Of a stretch of DNA of 64,000 nt, positions 46,115 to 55,679 are shown in pieces. The stretch lies in contig NZ_WHOB01000021.1 of NCBI RefSeq assembly GCF_013141775.1, positions 186,001-250,000 of the forward strand, read 5' to 3'. The number at the start of each line of letters is the position of its first letter. Position 1 is the stretch's first letter. The notes beneath the pieces are model-generated. The model was given only the letters and a program-made list of their open reading frames with translations, searched no databases and was not told the origin of the DNA. This stretch comes from Paenibacillus phytohabitans. GTDB lineage: Bacteria > Bacillota > Bacilli > Paenibacillales > Paenibacillaceae. The position numbers and the translations under genes were made by a program.

Positions 46115-46948
46115 TTACCCGAACTGGGACGGCGGTACATTGTAATATTTCTTGAAGGCCTTTGAGAAGCTGTAGGGATCAGGATAACCGAGCATCCCGG
46201 CGATTTGTTTGATCGAATAACGTTTGCTGTACAATAATTTCCGTGCACGGTTCATCTTCATCTGATAGATGTACAGCCCTGGTGTAAAACCGGCAGCTTG
46301 TTTGAAATATACAATGAAGTACTTCTCCGACATGCCCGCCAGTTCAGCCAGTTCTTCAATACGGATAGGTTGATGCAGATGTTCCCGGATAAACTGGAAT
46401 ACAGGCTGCAGCTTCTGAAAACTGGTGATCCGCTTACGCTCAGACATATTATTCGTAAATCCTCCGCGGTAAATGCCAAGCTCATAACATTCTAACAGCT
46501 TGGAGATCAGGATGGTCAGCGCTCCCTGCAAGCGGATGGTCGACATCATAGCACCACTTTTATACTGTTCACAGCTGTCTATAAACAGGCAGATTTCTTC
46601 CGGGGCAAGGGAGCTTGAGATCACGCCAGGGAGCTGGAAGTTATCGAGAATACTAAGCTGATCCCCAAGGCTGAAATTAAAGTGTGTAAAAGTGAATCTG
46701 CAGCTAGCCCCTATATTTGTAGCGGTGTATGCCACTTTAGGACTGAAGAGAATTAGATCACCTTCCCTGGCGATGTGGATCTGATCGAAAATGCGAATTT
46801 CAATTTGACCTTCGTGGATGTACCAGAAGGCGTAATCCTGATGCTGTTTGCTCTCTGCCCAAGCATTTAAATGAGCGGTCTCTAAGCAGATATTGATCCG
46901 AATCAAGACGTGCTCCGAAAGCTCATGGAATATGTTCAAGTGGTCCAC
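46115..46948 (-). CDS. AraC family transcriptional regulator
   Basis: 277 residues from a GTG at 46948, chosen because CGGGAG lies seven bases upstream; the frame stays open to 47104, but the extra N-terminal residues look like non-coding sequence (Cys/His-rich). N-terminal cupin-type domain (FWYIHEGQIEIRIFDQIHIA, GDLILFSPKVAY) and C-terminal double helix-turn-helix (LAELAGMSEKYFIVYFK, IAGMLGYPDPYSFSKAFKKY). Probably senses an intracellular sugar. It could regulate GH105/GH42 or the neighbouring importer. Confidence 0.85.
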   Translation of the reverse strand: MDHLNIFHELSEHVLIRINICLETAHLNAWAESKQHQDYAFWYIHEGQIEIRIFDQIHIAREGDLILFSPKVAYTATNIGASCRFTFTHFNFSLGDQLSILDNFQLPGVISSSLAPEEICLFIDSCEQYKSGAMMSTIRLQGALTILISKLLECYELGIYRGGFTNNMSERKRITSFQKLQPVFQFIREHLHQPIRIEELAELAGMSEKYFIVYFKQAAGFTPGLYIYQMKMNRARKLLYSKRYSIKQIAGMLGYPDPYSFSKAFKKYYNVPPSQFG

Positions 46949-47164
46949 GGTTATACTCCCGTACTTTTTGACATCGTAATATGGAATGATTATAGCACAA
47001 TGTTGTATATAGCACTCTTGAGCATACCCGTGTTGAGCATGCAGAGGTTGTAGAAGAAGTCGTACTATTAAACAGCCTGTCACTGGCAGGGCAATTTGCT
47101 CCATGGTATATTGGGTGTACTAAACAACGGTCCGTTCCAGTATGGATAACAGGAGGGAGAATAG

Positions 47165-47563
47165 ATGTTGGAACATTCCTGCCGGAAGTCAACTGACCTT
47201 CCTTACTCTATATATCTGAAGCGGATTTATGAGCCGGCGGCTCCGGAGGACGGGTACCGGATACTGGTGGACAGGCTATGGCCGCGGGGAATTACGAAGC
47301 AGCAGGCTGCCATAGACGAGTGGATGAAGGAGCTTGCTCCAAGCCCCGGGCTGCGCCGATGGTTCGGCCATATACCAGAGCGGTTTGCGGCATTCAGTGA
47401 CAGCTATATCCGGGAGCTGGAGGAAGATCCGGCACGGGGAAGACTTGCTGCGGAGATCGCAGAATTGGCGCTGGCGCAGGACGTTACACTGGTATATGCC
47501 GCGAAGGCCCCTATACACAATCATGCGCAGGTACTATATAAATGGCTGCTTTCCCGTCAATAA
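47165..47563 (+). CDS. DUF488 family protein
   Basis: 132 residues. The family signature is clear: IYLKRIYEP, YRILVDRLWPRG near residue 45, WMKELAPSPGLRRWFGH, and LVYAAKAPIHNHA near the end, where a Cys or Ser is more usual before the NHA. The biochemical role of DUF488 proteins is not settled. The ATG follows AGGAGGGAG. It is divergent from the AraC gene and ends at a strong terminator, so it is probably a single-gene unit. Confidence 0.85.
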   Translation: MLEHSCRKSTDLPYSIYLKRIYEPAAPEDGYRILVDRLWPRGITKQQAAIDEWMKELAPSPGLRRWFGHIPERFAAFSDSYIRELEEDPARGRLAAEIAELALAQDVTLVYAAKAPIHNHAQVLYKWLLSRQ

Positions 47564-47620
47564 GCACACGGACCGCCCCAAATCGTTAATGATTTGGAAG
47601 GCGGTCCGTGTGCTTTTTTT
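47564..47620 (+). terminator. Strong terminator after the DUF488 gene
   Basis: GCACACGGACCGCC and GGCGGTCCGTGTGC form a 14-base perfect stem with a further AAATC/GATTT inner stem, followed by seven T residues. Confidence 0.95.
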
Positions 47621-47753
47621 GACGTTTCACGGAAATGCGGAATTCATCCGGCTTGGGCGCTGGAGACAGGCTGTATGGGCGGATCATCGTATACTTCTCT
47701 CCAGGAATCAGTACACGTACAGAGTTGGACGGGCCGGGGGTGTATTCCGGGAT

Positions 47754-47782
47754 TTGACATGTGAATTAATTGTCAGTATAGT
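47754..47782 (+). promoter_or_regulatory. Promoter of the TetR-hydrolase unit
   Basis: A consensus -35 TTGACA (47754-47759), a 17-base spacer and a -10 TATAGT (47777-47782): one of the best sigma-A promoters in the window. Confidence 0.85.
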
Positions 47783-47798
47783 GTGAATCAATTCACAC
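47781..47798. promoter_or_regulatory. Likely TetR operator
   Basis: GTGTGAAT-CA-ATTCACAC: eight-base perfect arms, overlapping the end of the -10 and the expected transcription start. A related half (TGTGAATTAATT) lies in the promoter spacer at 47760-47771. The position fits self-repression by the TetR protein encoded 20 bases downstream. Confidence 0.75.
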
Positions 47799-47817
47799 CG
47801 CACTTAAGGAGGAATCT

Positions 47818-48477
47818 ATGCCAAAAAATACTTTCTTTCGTTTAGATGAAGCAAGGCGCGAGGAAATATCTAATAGTGCTATGCAGCTTTTTGTTGATCA
47901 TCTTTACGAGGATATAACTATGAAGATGGTTTTGGATCGTTTGTCCATGCACCCCGGAACCTTTTACCGGTATTTTGAAGACAAAGATGACCTTTATTGT
48001 CTCTTAATACGTAATGTGACCCAGAAAAGAGCTGCGTATTTTAATAACCATAAGGAGGATTCCCTTTTCCCGTTTTTCCTTTCGGGATTATTTGGTAACG
48101 TGAATGGCACCCTGACCGAGCCACTGAATGAGCTGGAAATCAAACTCACTGAAACATTTTTAACCATTCCCGAGAACATATTGCTTAAAGTATATCTGGA
48201 TGTGCTAAAGGGCGAGTCATTCCCCTTAATCAAGGACATGTTACGCCGGATGAGGGTTGACGGATATCTCCGGCCTGATATTGATGATGACCTGATTGCT
48301 TTTATGTTTGAGTCGATGCAGTTTAATTTAGTCATGTTTTTCAGGGGATTCGCTATTAAGGACTCTACGCTGCAACATAAGATTAACAAGTATTTTGCTG
48401 ATTTTATGGGTCATGGACTGCTTGAAGATCATAAATATTCTGAAATTGTTAACGAGCTCAAGAAAGCCAGGGAGTAG
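47818..48477 (+). CDS. TetR family transcriptional regulator
   Basis: 219 residues. N-terminal helix-turn-helix about residues 15-60 (ISNSAMQLFVDHLYEDITMK, LSMHPGTFYRYFEDKDDLY), followed by an all-helical ligand domain. The ATG follows TAAGGAGG. A palindrome overlapping its promoter suggests autoregulation, and the hydrolase gene 28 bases downstream is probably in the same unit and induced by the same ligand. Confidence 0.9.
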   Translation: MPKNTFFRLDEARREEISNSAMQLFVDHLYEDITMKMVLDRLSMHPGTFYRYFEDKDDLYCLLIRNVTQKRAAYFNNHKEDSLFPFFLSGLFGNVNGTLTEPLNELEIKLTETFLTIPENILLKVYLDVLKGESFPLIKDMLRRMRVDGYLRPDIDDDLIAFMFESMQFNLVMFFRGFAIKDSTLQHKINKYFADFMGHGLLEDHKYSEIVNELKKARE

Positions 48478-48505
48478 ATATCATTCACTGGAGGGGAACA
48501 AGAAT

Positions 48506-49636
48506 ATGAGAACTTATAACGCATTTCCAGAACCAATTGGCGGCTTTACTGTCGGCCGGATCCAGATGGATTTGGAGTACACGGCATCAGATCACTCAAC
48601 GAGAGAACTGACGGCATTTGTATACTATCCTTCTGACAGTAGTGAAGGTAAGACTACATCAACGTACATGTTTCCTGAGGTCTACGAGTTGCTTAATGAG
48701 CAGCCGCTTGTCACTGAGGATATTTTCTCTATAGATATCAAGACCCGGTGTTACGACGATCTTGCTCTCTCCGGGAAGGAAAAGCGCTATCCGGTGTTAT
48801 TCTATGTTTGCGGCGGGGGCGGTTCTCCGGAATGGGGTACAGTGCTCTGTACAGACTTGGCAAGCATGGGATATGTTGTGGTAAGCATCGGCCATCCGAA
48901 TAGCACGATGTATAAGCGTGAAGACGGACGCCTGTTTAATGTATCCAAGGATTTTTCGGATGTCCTTATAGCGTTCTCTGAAGATCCCGAGATGCTGGAG
49001 CTGGCTGGTAAGATGGAGATGCGTCCTGACGACGAGACGGCCATTGCAATGTGCCGTGACGTGCTTACCCTGCCGGTACTTGCCAAGTTAACAGAGTATA
49101 GTGAATTACAGGCAGAGGATGTAAGGTATGTAGCCGATTATCTCTACCAGCTGGACTCTGGAGAGCAGAATTCCATCTTTAAGGACAGATTGCTGCTTCA
49201 CATCGGCATGGGCATAGCCGGACATTCTTATGGAGGGCTTACGACGGCGATGGTATGCCGGGACGACGAGCGGTTCGCCTGCGGCATTGGCTTGGATAGC
49301 GGTGCGTTCGGCCTTCTGGGCAGTGACCTTAAGAAACCCTTCCTGCTGCTGTATAATGAACCTAACTATAATATGAATGCGATCATTGGCGCTAACAACA
49401 GCATGGAAACGTATTATTTCTCTGTTGACCGTGTGGGCCATTTAGATTACTGCGACATCGTGTTTACCAGTGTTAATGAGAAACTTAGAGGCGAACGGGA
49501 TGCTATGGAGATGCGAAATCTTGTTACAGACTATACCAAGAACTTTTTCGATCATTACATCCTGCAGAAGGCTGCAAGTGTGGAAAGTCTGACTTACGAT
49601 GGCGTGGACTTAATCAAGAAGACCAGCAACAAGTGA
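48506..49636 (+). CDS. Alpha/beta hydrolase, platelet-activating factor acetylhydrolase-like
   Basis: 376 residues, no signal peptide. The nucleophile elbow is GHSYGG with Ser near residue 240, preceded by LLHIGMGIA; VCGGGGSPEWG near residue 100 is the oxyanion region and RVGHLDYCD near 313 can hold the catalytic His. The family hydrolyses esters of short-chain or oxidised lipids and other small esters. An in-frame start at 48395 lies within the TetR gene; GGAGGGG before the ATG at 48506 decides. Control by the TetR protein suggests a detoxification or ester-scavenging role. Confidence 0.75.
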   Translation: MRTYNAFPEPIGGFTVGRIQMDLEYTASDHSTRELTAFVYYPSDSSEGKTTSTYMFPEVYELLNEQPLVTEDIFSIDIKTRCYDDLALSGKEKRYPVLFYVCGGGGSPEWGTVLCTDLASMGYVVVSIGHPNSTMYKREDGRLFNVSKDFSDVLIAFSEDPEMLELAGKMEMRPDDETAIAMCRDVLTLPVLAKLTEYSELQAEDVRYVADYLYQLDSGEQNSIFKDRLLLHIGMGIAGHSYGGLTTAMVCRDDERFACGIGLDSGAFGLLGSDLKKPFLLLYNEPNYNMNAIIGANNSMETYYFSVDRVGHLDYCDIVFTSVNEKLRGERDAMEMRNLVTDYTKNFFDHYILQKAASVESLTYDGVDLIKKTSNK

Positions 49637-49734
49637 CTTAGCCGAGAAGTTGCTGATTATACGCATGTCAAAGAGCTGACCGTACAGACATCCCCTATCA
49701 AGTTCGTATCAATCCGTATCAGGTTAACAGGTAA

Positions 49735-50154
49735 TCACGCCTCCCCGAACAGAAGACGTTCCTCATCACGGCTATGAACCGCGTTCACTACCAGCAGCGC
49801 GTGGAACTGGTGAAGCACACCGGGAGTGAGACCTTCTTCTGCCAGCATTACTTTGACATCCTGAACTATAATCCGCAGTAAGTCATGATCACGTGCAAGC
49901 CGCAGAACTGCGTCTTGCAGGCCGGGATGCTTCCCGGCCATCTCCTGATAGAATCCGTCTTCCTCCGCATCGGCGTGGCTGATGATCCGCGTCTCCCAGT
50001 ACTCGATTAAATGCTCGGCGGCCTGGTGCGCCACTTCGAATTCCTTCGCTTCCAGCAGTTCCTCCATTTCTTCCGTCTTGGCTATAGCGCCGGAGAGCCC
50101 GCCCTGATGAATAGCATGGTGAGCGTGCAATTGGCGCAGTGAGGGTCCTGGCAT
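49735..50154 (-). CDS. Hemerythrin-like HHE domain protein
   Basis: 139 residues. Four-helix pattern with metal-ligand type residues: HAHHAIHQGG near residue 11, EHLIEYWETRIISHADAEEDGFY near 50-70, RDHDLLR near 88 and NAVHSRDEERLLF near the end. Such proteins bind a di-iron centre and may sense or buffer oxygen or NO. It is convergent with the hydrolase and divergent from narG; GGGAGGATG precedes the start and a TATACT-type -10 lies upstream. A second HHE protein is encoded after nreC. Confidence 0.8.
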   Translation of the reverse strand: MPGPSLRQLHAHHAIHQGGLSGAIAKTEEMEELLEAKEFEVAHQAAEHLIEYWETRIISHADAEEDGFYQEMAGKHPGLQDAVLRLARDHDLLRIIVQDVKVMLAEEGLTPGVLHQFHALLVVNAVHSRDEERLLFGEA

Positions 50155-50238
50155 GTTGCTTCATCCTCCCGTTTTTGTGTCAGTATAACACAGAGATTTG
50201 TAGTGTAATTCCCGCTAAGGCATTCCCCGGACAAGAAA

Positions 50239-50275
50239 GAGGGAAGTCCCTAACAGGCCCCTTGACGGGTACAAT
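50239..50275 (+). promoter_or_regulatory. narG promoter with candidate NreC box
   Basis: GAGGGAAGTCCCTA (50239-50252) matches nine of ten fixed positions of the staphylococcal NreC pattern TAGGG-N4-CCCTA. Seventeen bases on is TACAAT (50270-50275), a good -10. The box covers the -35 place, which is otherwise poor, as expected for an activated promoter. Further palindromes follow in the leader: GGGAATTCCC (50340-50349) and TTCCCTAATGGGAA (50366-50379). Confidence 0.55.
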
Positions 50276-50443
50276 AAACGGCCAGAACAAAGCTTTTTTC
50301 CTCAGCGGGAAAGGCTTATTTGCATTGGATTCAGATCAAGGGAATTCCCGAGGTTCAATAGGTGTTTCCCTAATGGGAAGCCGGGCCGGGGAGATCCATA
50401 ATGGATTTAACTGAATAGATTTTGAAGGGAGTGTTCCTGAGCG

Positions 50444-53400
50444 ATGAAGAAGAAATTCGGCCTTAACTTTTTTAAACCGGTGGAGAGCTATTCCGGGAAC
50501 TGGTCCATTCTTGAAGAGAAAAACAGGGATTGGGAGAATATGTACCGCCAGCGCTGGTCTCACGATAAAGTAGTGCGTACCACTCACGGAGTCAACTGTA
50601 CAGGCTCCTGCAGCTGGAAAGTGTTCGTGAAGAACGGAATCATCACCTGGGAGAACCAGCAGATTGACTATCCTTCCTGCGGGCCGGACATGCCGGAATT
50701 TGAGCCGCGCGGCTGTCCCCGCGGAGCTACCTTCTCCTGGTACGAATACAGCCCGCTGCGCGTGAAATACCCTTACATCAGGGGGAAGCTGTGGCGGCTG
50801 TGGCAGACGGCGCTGCAGGAGCATGACAATTATGTTGATGCCTGGGCCAGCATTGTTGAAGACCCTGAGAAGGCAAGCCAGTACAAGAAGGCGCGCGGGA
50901 AAGGCGGCCATATCCGTGTGGCCTGGGACGACGCGCTGCGGCTGATCTCCGCACAGCTGATCTATACAATCCGTAAATACGGCCCCGACCGGATCGCCGG
51001 CTTCACCCCGATTCCGGCTATGTCGATGGTCAGCTACGCCTCGGGGGCGCGGTTCATCTCCCTCCTCGGCGGTCAAATGCTGAGCTTCTATGACTGGTAT
51101 GCCGATCTTCCTCCGGCTTCGCCGCAGATCTGGGGGGAGCAGACGGATGTGCCGGAATCTTCGGATTGGTACAACGCCGGTTACCTGATGATGTGGGGCT
51201 CTAATGTACCGCTAACCCGGACGCCGGATGCCCACTTTATGACGGAAGTACGCTATAAGGGAACCAAAGTCGTGTCGGTCGCGCCGGATCTCGCCGAGAA
51301 CGTCAAATTCGCCGACAACTGGCTGGCTCCGAATCCAGGCTCGGACGCTGCGCTTGCCCAGGCCATGACGCATGTCATCCTGCAGGAGTTCTACCAGGAA
51401 CGACAGGAGCCGATGTTCCTGAATTATGCGAAGCAATATACAGATATGCCGTTCCTGATTCTGCTTGACCCTCATGAGGATGCCCTGAAGGGCGGACGTT
51501 TCCTGCGGGCGAGTGATCTTGGAGATACCTCCCCGCACTCGGAGTGGAAGCCGGTCATCTTCGACGAAGCAGCGGGTGAGATGATGGTTCCGAACGGTAC
51601 GATGGGGCAGCGCTGGGAAGAGGGCAAGAAGTGGAACCTGATTCTCGAGCGGGAGGACGGCCGTAAAGTGCAGCCCGCGCTGACCATCGAAGGGCACGGG
51701 GAAGAGTGGACGGAAATCGTGTTCCCGTTCTTCGATAATGCGGGCAACGGCACGTTCAGACGGATGATTCCGGCCCGGACCATACGGCTCGCCGACGGCA
51801 CAGAACGTTACGCCGCCACAGTCTACGATCTGATGATGAGCCAGTATGGCGTGGCGCGCAGAGAGAGTCCGCTGAATGCCAAGGGGTATGAGGACGCCGG
51901 ATCTCATTACACTCCGGCCTGGCAAGAGAAGATTACGACAGTGAAGGCGAGTGTCGTCGTGCAGATCGCCCGCGAATTCGCCCAGAATTCGCTGGATACG
52001 GGCGGGCGCTCCATGATCATCATGGGCGCAGGGATCAACCACTGGTTCAACAGTGATACCATCTACCGTTCCATTCTGAATCTGGTGGTGCTGACCGCCT
52101 CCCAGGGTGTCAACGGCGGCGGCTGGGCGCATTATGTCGGCCAGGAGAAATGCCGCCCGATTGAAGGCTGGTCAACGGTTGCCTTTGCCAAGGACTGGCA
52201 GGGTCCGGCACGCCAGCAGAACGCGACATCCTTCTTCTACTTTGCCACAGAGCAATGGCGTTATGAAGAGAGCGGCACTGATTCGCTGAAATCGCCGACG
52301 GGCGGGGAGGTAGCTTACCAGCATCCGGCGGACTATAACGTGCTGGCTGCACGTCTCGGCTGGCTGCCTTCCTTCCCGCAATTTAACAAGAACAGTCTGC
52401 TGTTTGCCGAGGAGGCTGCGCAGCAGGGCAAGAAGACGAACAGTGAGATTATCAGCCACACCGTGGAAGAGATCACCTCGCGGAAAACACGGTTTGCCGT
52501 GGAAGATCCCGGCGCACCGGAGAACTTCCCCCGCTCCCTGTTCATCTGGCGCTCGAACCTGATCTCCAGCTCTGCCAAAGGGCAGGAATATTTCATGAAG
52601 CATCTGCTTGGAGCCTCCGACGGTCTCCTGGCCGAGCCGAATGAAGAGCAGAAGCCGGAGGAGATTGTCTGGCGCGGGGATGTGGAGGGCAAGCTCGACC
52701 TGATGGTAGCCCTGGATTTCCGGATGACCACCACACCGCTCTATGCGGATGTCGTGCTGCCGGCCGCAACGTGGTATGAGAAGACTGACCTGTCCTCCAC
52801 TGACATGCATCCGTTTGTGCATCCCTTCAATCCGGCCGTGAATCCGCTATGGGAATCCCGTTCCGACTGGGATATCTACCGCCAATTGTCAGAGGTATTC
52901 TCCGAGATGGCGAAGTCGCAGCTGCCCGGCGTCTATAAGGATGTTGTGATGTCACCGCTGGGCCATGACTCCATCAGCGAAATTTCGCAGCCGATGGGTC
53001 TGGTCAAAGACTGGGCCAAGGGCGAAGTGCCGGCCATTCCGGGTAAAACTATGCCGAACTTCACCATTGTGGAGCGGGATTACACCCAGATTCATGACAA
53101 ATACACCTCACTCGGACCGAATCTGGCAACCGGCAAAGCAGGCGCGCATGGCATCAGCTTCTCTGTCGCTGAAGAATATGAGGAGCTCAAGAAGATCAGC
53201 GGCGTGCATTACGATGAATCGATTAAGAACGGACTGCCGAAGCTGCTAACCGCCCGTCAGGCCGCAGATACCATTCTTCATCTGTCATCAGCCACCAATG
53301 GCCGCGTATCCCAGAAGGCTTATGCTGCAGCGGAGAAGGATTCAGGTGTAGAGCTGAAGGATATCTCGGCAGACCGGGCAGCTGAGAAAATTACGTTCCA

Positions 53401-54118
53401 GAGCATTACCGCACAGCCGCGCGAAGTGATTCCGACCCCGGTATTCAGCGGCTCGAACAAGCAGGGACGGCGTTATTCCCCGTTCACCACGAATATTGAA
53501 CGTCTCGTTCCGTTCCGGACCCTGACGGGAAGACAGCATTTCTACATTGACCATGAAATCTTCCAGCAGTTCGGCGAAGCACTGCCGGTCTACAAGCCGA
53601 CGCTGCCTCCGATGGTGTTCGGACCGCGCGACAAGGCAGTGAAGGGCGGGCAGGATGCCCTGGTTCTGAGATATCTGACACCGCACGGGAAATGGAATAT
53701 CCACTCGACTTATCAGGATAACCAGCACATGCTGACATTGTTCCGGGGCGGTCCAACGGTGTGGATCAATAATGAGGATGCCGCGGCCCATCAGATTGCC
53801 GATAATGACTGGCTCGAGGTCTATAACCGCAACGGTGTCGTAACGGCACGTGCGGTAGTCAGCCACCGGATGCCCAGAGGCACCATGTTCATGTACCATG
53901 CCCAGGACAAGCACATTCAGGTGCCGGGTTCTGAAATTACGGATACGCGCGGCGGAAGCCACAATGCGCCTACCCGGATTCATCTGAAGCCTACCCAGAT
54001 GGTCGGCGGATATGCACAGCTCAGCTACGGCTTCAACTACTATGGTCCGATCGGCAACCAGCGTGATGTCTACGTAGCCGTCCGCAAAATGAAGGAGGTC
54101 AACTGGCTTGAAAATTAA
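50444..54118 (+). CDS. narG: Respiratory nitrate reductase alpha subunit
   Basis: 1224 residues, normal for the membrane-bound type. It holds the Mo-bisMGD site and reduces nitrate to nitrite on the inner face of the membrane. The FS0 ligands are His48, Cys52, Cys56 and Cys91 (HGVNCTGSC, EPRGCPRG); the Asp in TRTPDAHFM matches the Mo-ligand position. No twin-arginine signal is needed and none is seen. First gene of narGHJI; narH overlaps its end by 11 bases. The start follows GAAGGGAG at a slightly long spacing. Confidence 0.97.
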   Translation: MKKKFGLNFFKPVESYSGNWSILEEKNRDWENMYRQRWSHDKVVRTTHGVNCTGSCSWKVFVKNGIITWENQQIDYPSCGPDMPEFEPRGCPRGATFSWYEYSPLRVKYPYIRGKLWRLWQTALQEHDNYVDAWASIVEDPEKASQYKKARGKGGHIRVAWDDALRLISAQLIYTIRKYGPDRIAGFTPIPAMSMVSYASGARFISLLGGQMLSFYDWYADLPPASPQIWGEQTDVPESSDWYNAGYLMMWGSNVPLTRTPDAHFMTEVRYKGTKVVSVAPDLAENVKFADNWLAPNPGSDAALAQAMTHVILQEFYQERQEPMFLNYAKQYTDMPFLILLDPHEDALKGGRFLRASDLGDTSPHSEWKPVIFDEAAGEMMVPNGTMGQRWEEGKKWNLILEREDGRKVQPALTIEGHGEEWTEIVFPFFDNAGNGTFRRMIPARTIRLADGTERYAATVYDLMMSQYGVARRESPLNAKGYEDAGSHYTPAWQEKITTVKASVVVQIAREFAQNSLDTGGRSMIIMGAGINHWFNSDTIYRSILNLVVLTASQGVNGGGWAHYVGQEKCRPIEGWSTVAFAKDWQGPARQQNATSFFYFATEQWRYEESGTDSLKSPTGGEVAYQHPADYNVLAARLGWLPSFPQFNKNSLLFAEEAAQQGKKTNSEIISHTVEEITSRKTRFAVEDPGAPENFPRSLFIWRSNLISSSAKGQEYFMKHLLGASDGLLAEPNEEQKPEEIVWRGDVEGKLDLMVALDFRMTTTPLYADVVLPAATWYEKTDLSSTDMHPFVHPFNPAVNPLWESRSDWDIYRQLSEVFSEMAKSQLPGVYKDVVMSPLGHDSISEISQPMGLVKDWAKGEVPAIPGKTMPNFTIVERDYTQIHDKYTSLGPNLATGKAGAHGISFSVAEEYEELKKISGVHYDESIKNGLPKLLTARQAADTILHLSSATNGRVSQKAYAAAEKDSGVELKDISADRAAEKITFQSITAQPREVIPTPVFSGSNKQGRRYSPFTTNIERLVPFRTLTGRQHFYIDHEIFQQFGEALPVYKPTLPPMVFGPRDKAVKGGQDALVLRYLTPHGKWNIHSTYQDNQHMLTLFRGGPTVWINNEDAAAHQIADNDWLEVYNRNGVVTARAVVSHRMPRGTMFMYHAQDKHIQVPGSEITDTRGGSHNAPTRIHLKPTQMVGGYAQLSYGFNYYGPIGNQRDVYVAVRKMKEVNWLEN

Positions 54119-55679
54119 AGCGCAAGTGGCAATGGTAATGAACCTGGATAAATGCATCGGCTGCCACACCTGCAGCGTGACCTGCAAGACGACCTGGACG
54201 AACCGCAAGGGTGCGGAATATATGTGGTTCAATAACGTGGAAACGAAGCCCGGTATCGGTTATCCGAAACGCTGGGAGGACCAGGAGCTCTACAAGGGCG
54301 GCTGGCAGCTGCGCAAGGGGAAGCTTGAGCTGAAGTCCGGCAATAAGCTGTCCAAGATCGCACTCGGCAAAATCTTCTACAACCCCGACATGCCGGAGAT
54401 GAAGGATTATTATGAGCCCTGGACGTACAACTACGAGCATCTGACGAATGCGGGGGAACAAAAGCATTCCCCGGTGGCGCGGGCCCATTCCGCTGTAACC
54501 GGCGAGAAGATGGATCTGGAATGGGGACCGAACTGGGAGGATGATCTGGCGGGAGCCCATGTAACCGGCCCGCTGGACCCGAATATCCAGAAGATCGAAG
54601 AAGAAATCAAATTCAACTTCGAGAAATCGTTCATGATCTATCTGCCGCGCCTCTGTGAGCACTGCCTGAATCCAAGCTGTGTCGCCTCCTGTCCTTCCGG
54701 TGCGATGTACAAGCGGGATGAGGACGGCATTGTCCTCGTGGATCAGGAAGCCTGCCGGGGCTGGAGATACTGCATGACCGGCTGTCCGTATAAGAAAGTG
54801 TACTTCAACTGGCAGACCAACAAAGCAGAGAAGTGCACCTTCTGCTTCCCGCGCGTGGAAGCCGGGCTGCCTACAGTATGCTCCGAGACCTGTACCGGCC
54901 GGATCCGCTATCTCGGGGTGCTGCTGTACGACGCCGACAAGGTTCTGGAGGCGGCATCCACGCCGGACGAGAAGGATTTATACAAGGCGCAATGTGATTT
55001 GTTCCTGAACCCGCATGATCCGGAGATTATGGCGCAGGCGAGAAAAGACGGCATTTCCGAGGACTGGCTGGAAGCCGCCCAGAACTCGCCGGTCTATAAG
55101 CTGGCGATTGAGCACAAGCTGGCCTTCCCGCTTCACCCGGAATACCGCACACTGCCTATGGTGTGGTATGTACCGCCGCTTAGCCCGATTATGAATTATT
55201 TCGAAGGCAAGGATTCGCTGAAGAATCCCGATATGATCTTCCCGGCCATCGAAGAGATGCGTACGCCGATCCAGTATCTGGCGAACATGCTGACGGCCGG
55301 CGACACGGAGACTGTGAAGGAAGCCCTGCAGCGGATGGCGATGATGCGCTCCTATATGCGCGCCCAGTCCACCGGCCGGGAATTTGATCTTACCCGTCTG
55401 GACCGTGTCGGCATGACCGCACAGCAGACTGAGGAAATGTACCGGCTGCTCGCGATTGCCAAATATGAAGACCGTTTCGTCATCCCGACCTCCCACAAGG
55501 AGCAGCACATGAATCCTTACCGTGCCCAAGGCTCGGCAGGTTATGGAAGCGGGATGGGAGACATGGGCTCCGGCTCCGGCTGTGACGGCTGCGGACCGGC
55601 CAGCCCTTCCGGCGACACCATGAAGACCGGCAAGGAAATGTATGAAGAGAATTTCTACGGGGGGATTTGGCGTGATTGA
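54108..55679 (+). CDS. narH: Respiratory nitrate reductase beta subunit
   Basis: 523 residues from a TTG preceded by AAGGAGG. Four Cys groups for iron-sulfur clusters are visible: CIGCHTCSVTC (about residue 17), CEHCLNPSCVASCP (about 184), CRGWRYCMTGCP, with Trp in place of a Cys as for the 3Fe-4S site, and CTFCFPR / CSETCTG. It passes electrons from NarI to NarG. The C-terminal 45 residues are Gly/Ser-rich and include CDGCG, which is not part of the usual cluster set. NarJ starts inside its last codons. Confidence 0.97.
   Translation: MKIKAQVAMVMNLDKCIGCHTCSVTCKTTWTNRKGAEYMWFNNVETKPGIGYPKRWEDQELYKGGWQLRKGKLELKSGNKLSKIALGKIFYNPDMPEMKDYYEPWTYNYEHLTNAGEQKHSPVARAHSAVTGEKMDLEWGPNWEDDLAGAHVTGPLDPNIQKIEEEIKFNFEKSFMIYLPRLCEHCLNPSCVASCPSGAMYKRDEDGIVLVDQEACRGWRYCMTGCPYKKVYFNWQTNKAEKCTFCFPRVEAGLPTVCSETCTGRIRYLGVLLYDADKVLEAASTPDEKDLYKAQCDLFLNPHDPEIMAQARKDGISEDWLEAAQNSPVYKLAIEHKLAFPLHPEYRTLPMVWYVPPLSPIMNYFEGKDSLKNPDMIFPAIEEMRTPIQYLANMLTAGDTETVKEALQRMAMMRSYMRAQSTGREFDLTRLDRVGMTAQQTEEMYRLLAIAKYEDRFVIPTSHKEQHMNPYRAQGSAGYGSGMGDMGSGSGCDGCGPASPSGDTMKTGKEMYEENFYGGIWRD

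Noticed and set aside
46949..47104. N-terminal extension of the AraC gene to an upstream ATG
   Set aside because: The GTG at 46948 has a well-placed CGGGAG box and gives a normal AraC length; the extension contains a TATAAT-like element and atypical residues.
50175..50192. TGTGT...ACACA palindrome upstream of the hemerythrin gene as an Fnr/Crp site
   Set aside because: The spacing between arms is seven, not six, and the sequence doubles as a -10 element; evidence too weak.
53342..54232. Long reverse-strand open frame across the narG/narH junction
   Set aside because: Antisense to conserved NarG and NarH sequence, without a ribosome binding site or family pattern.
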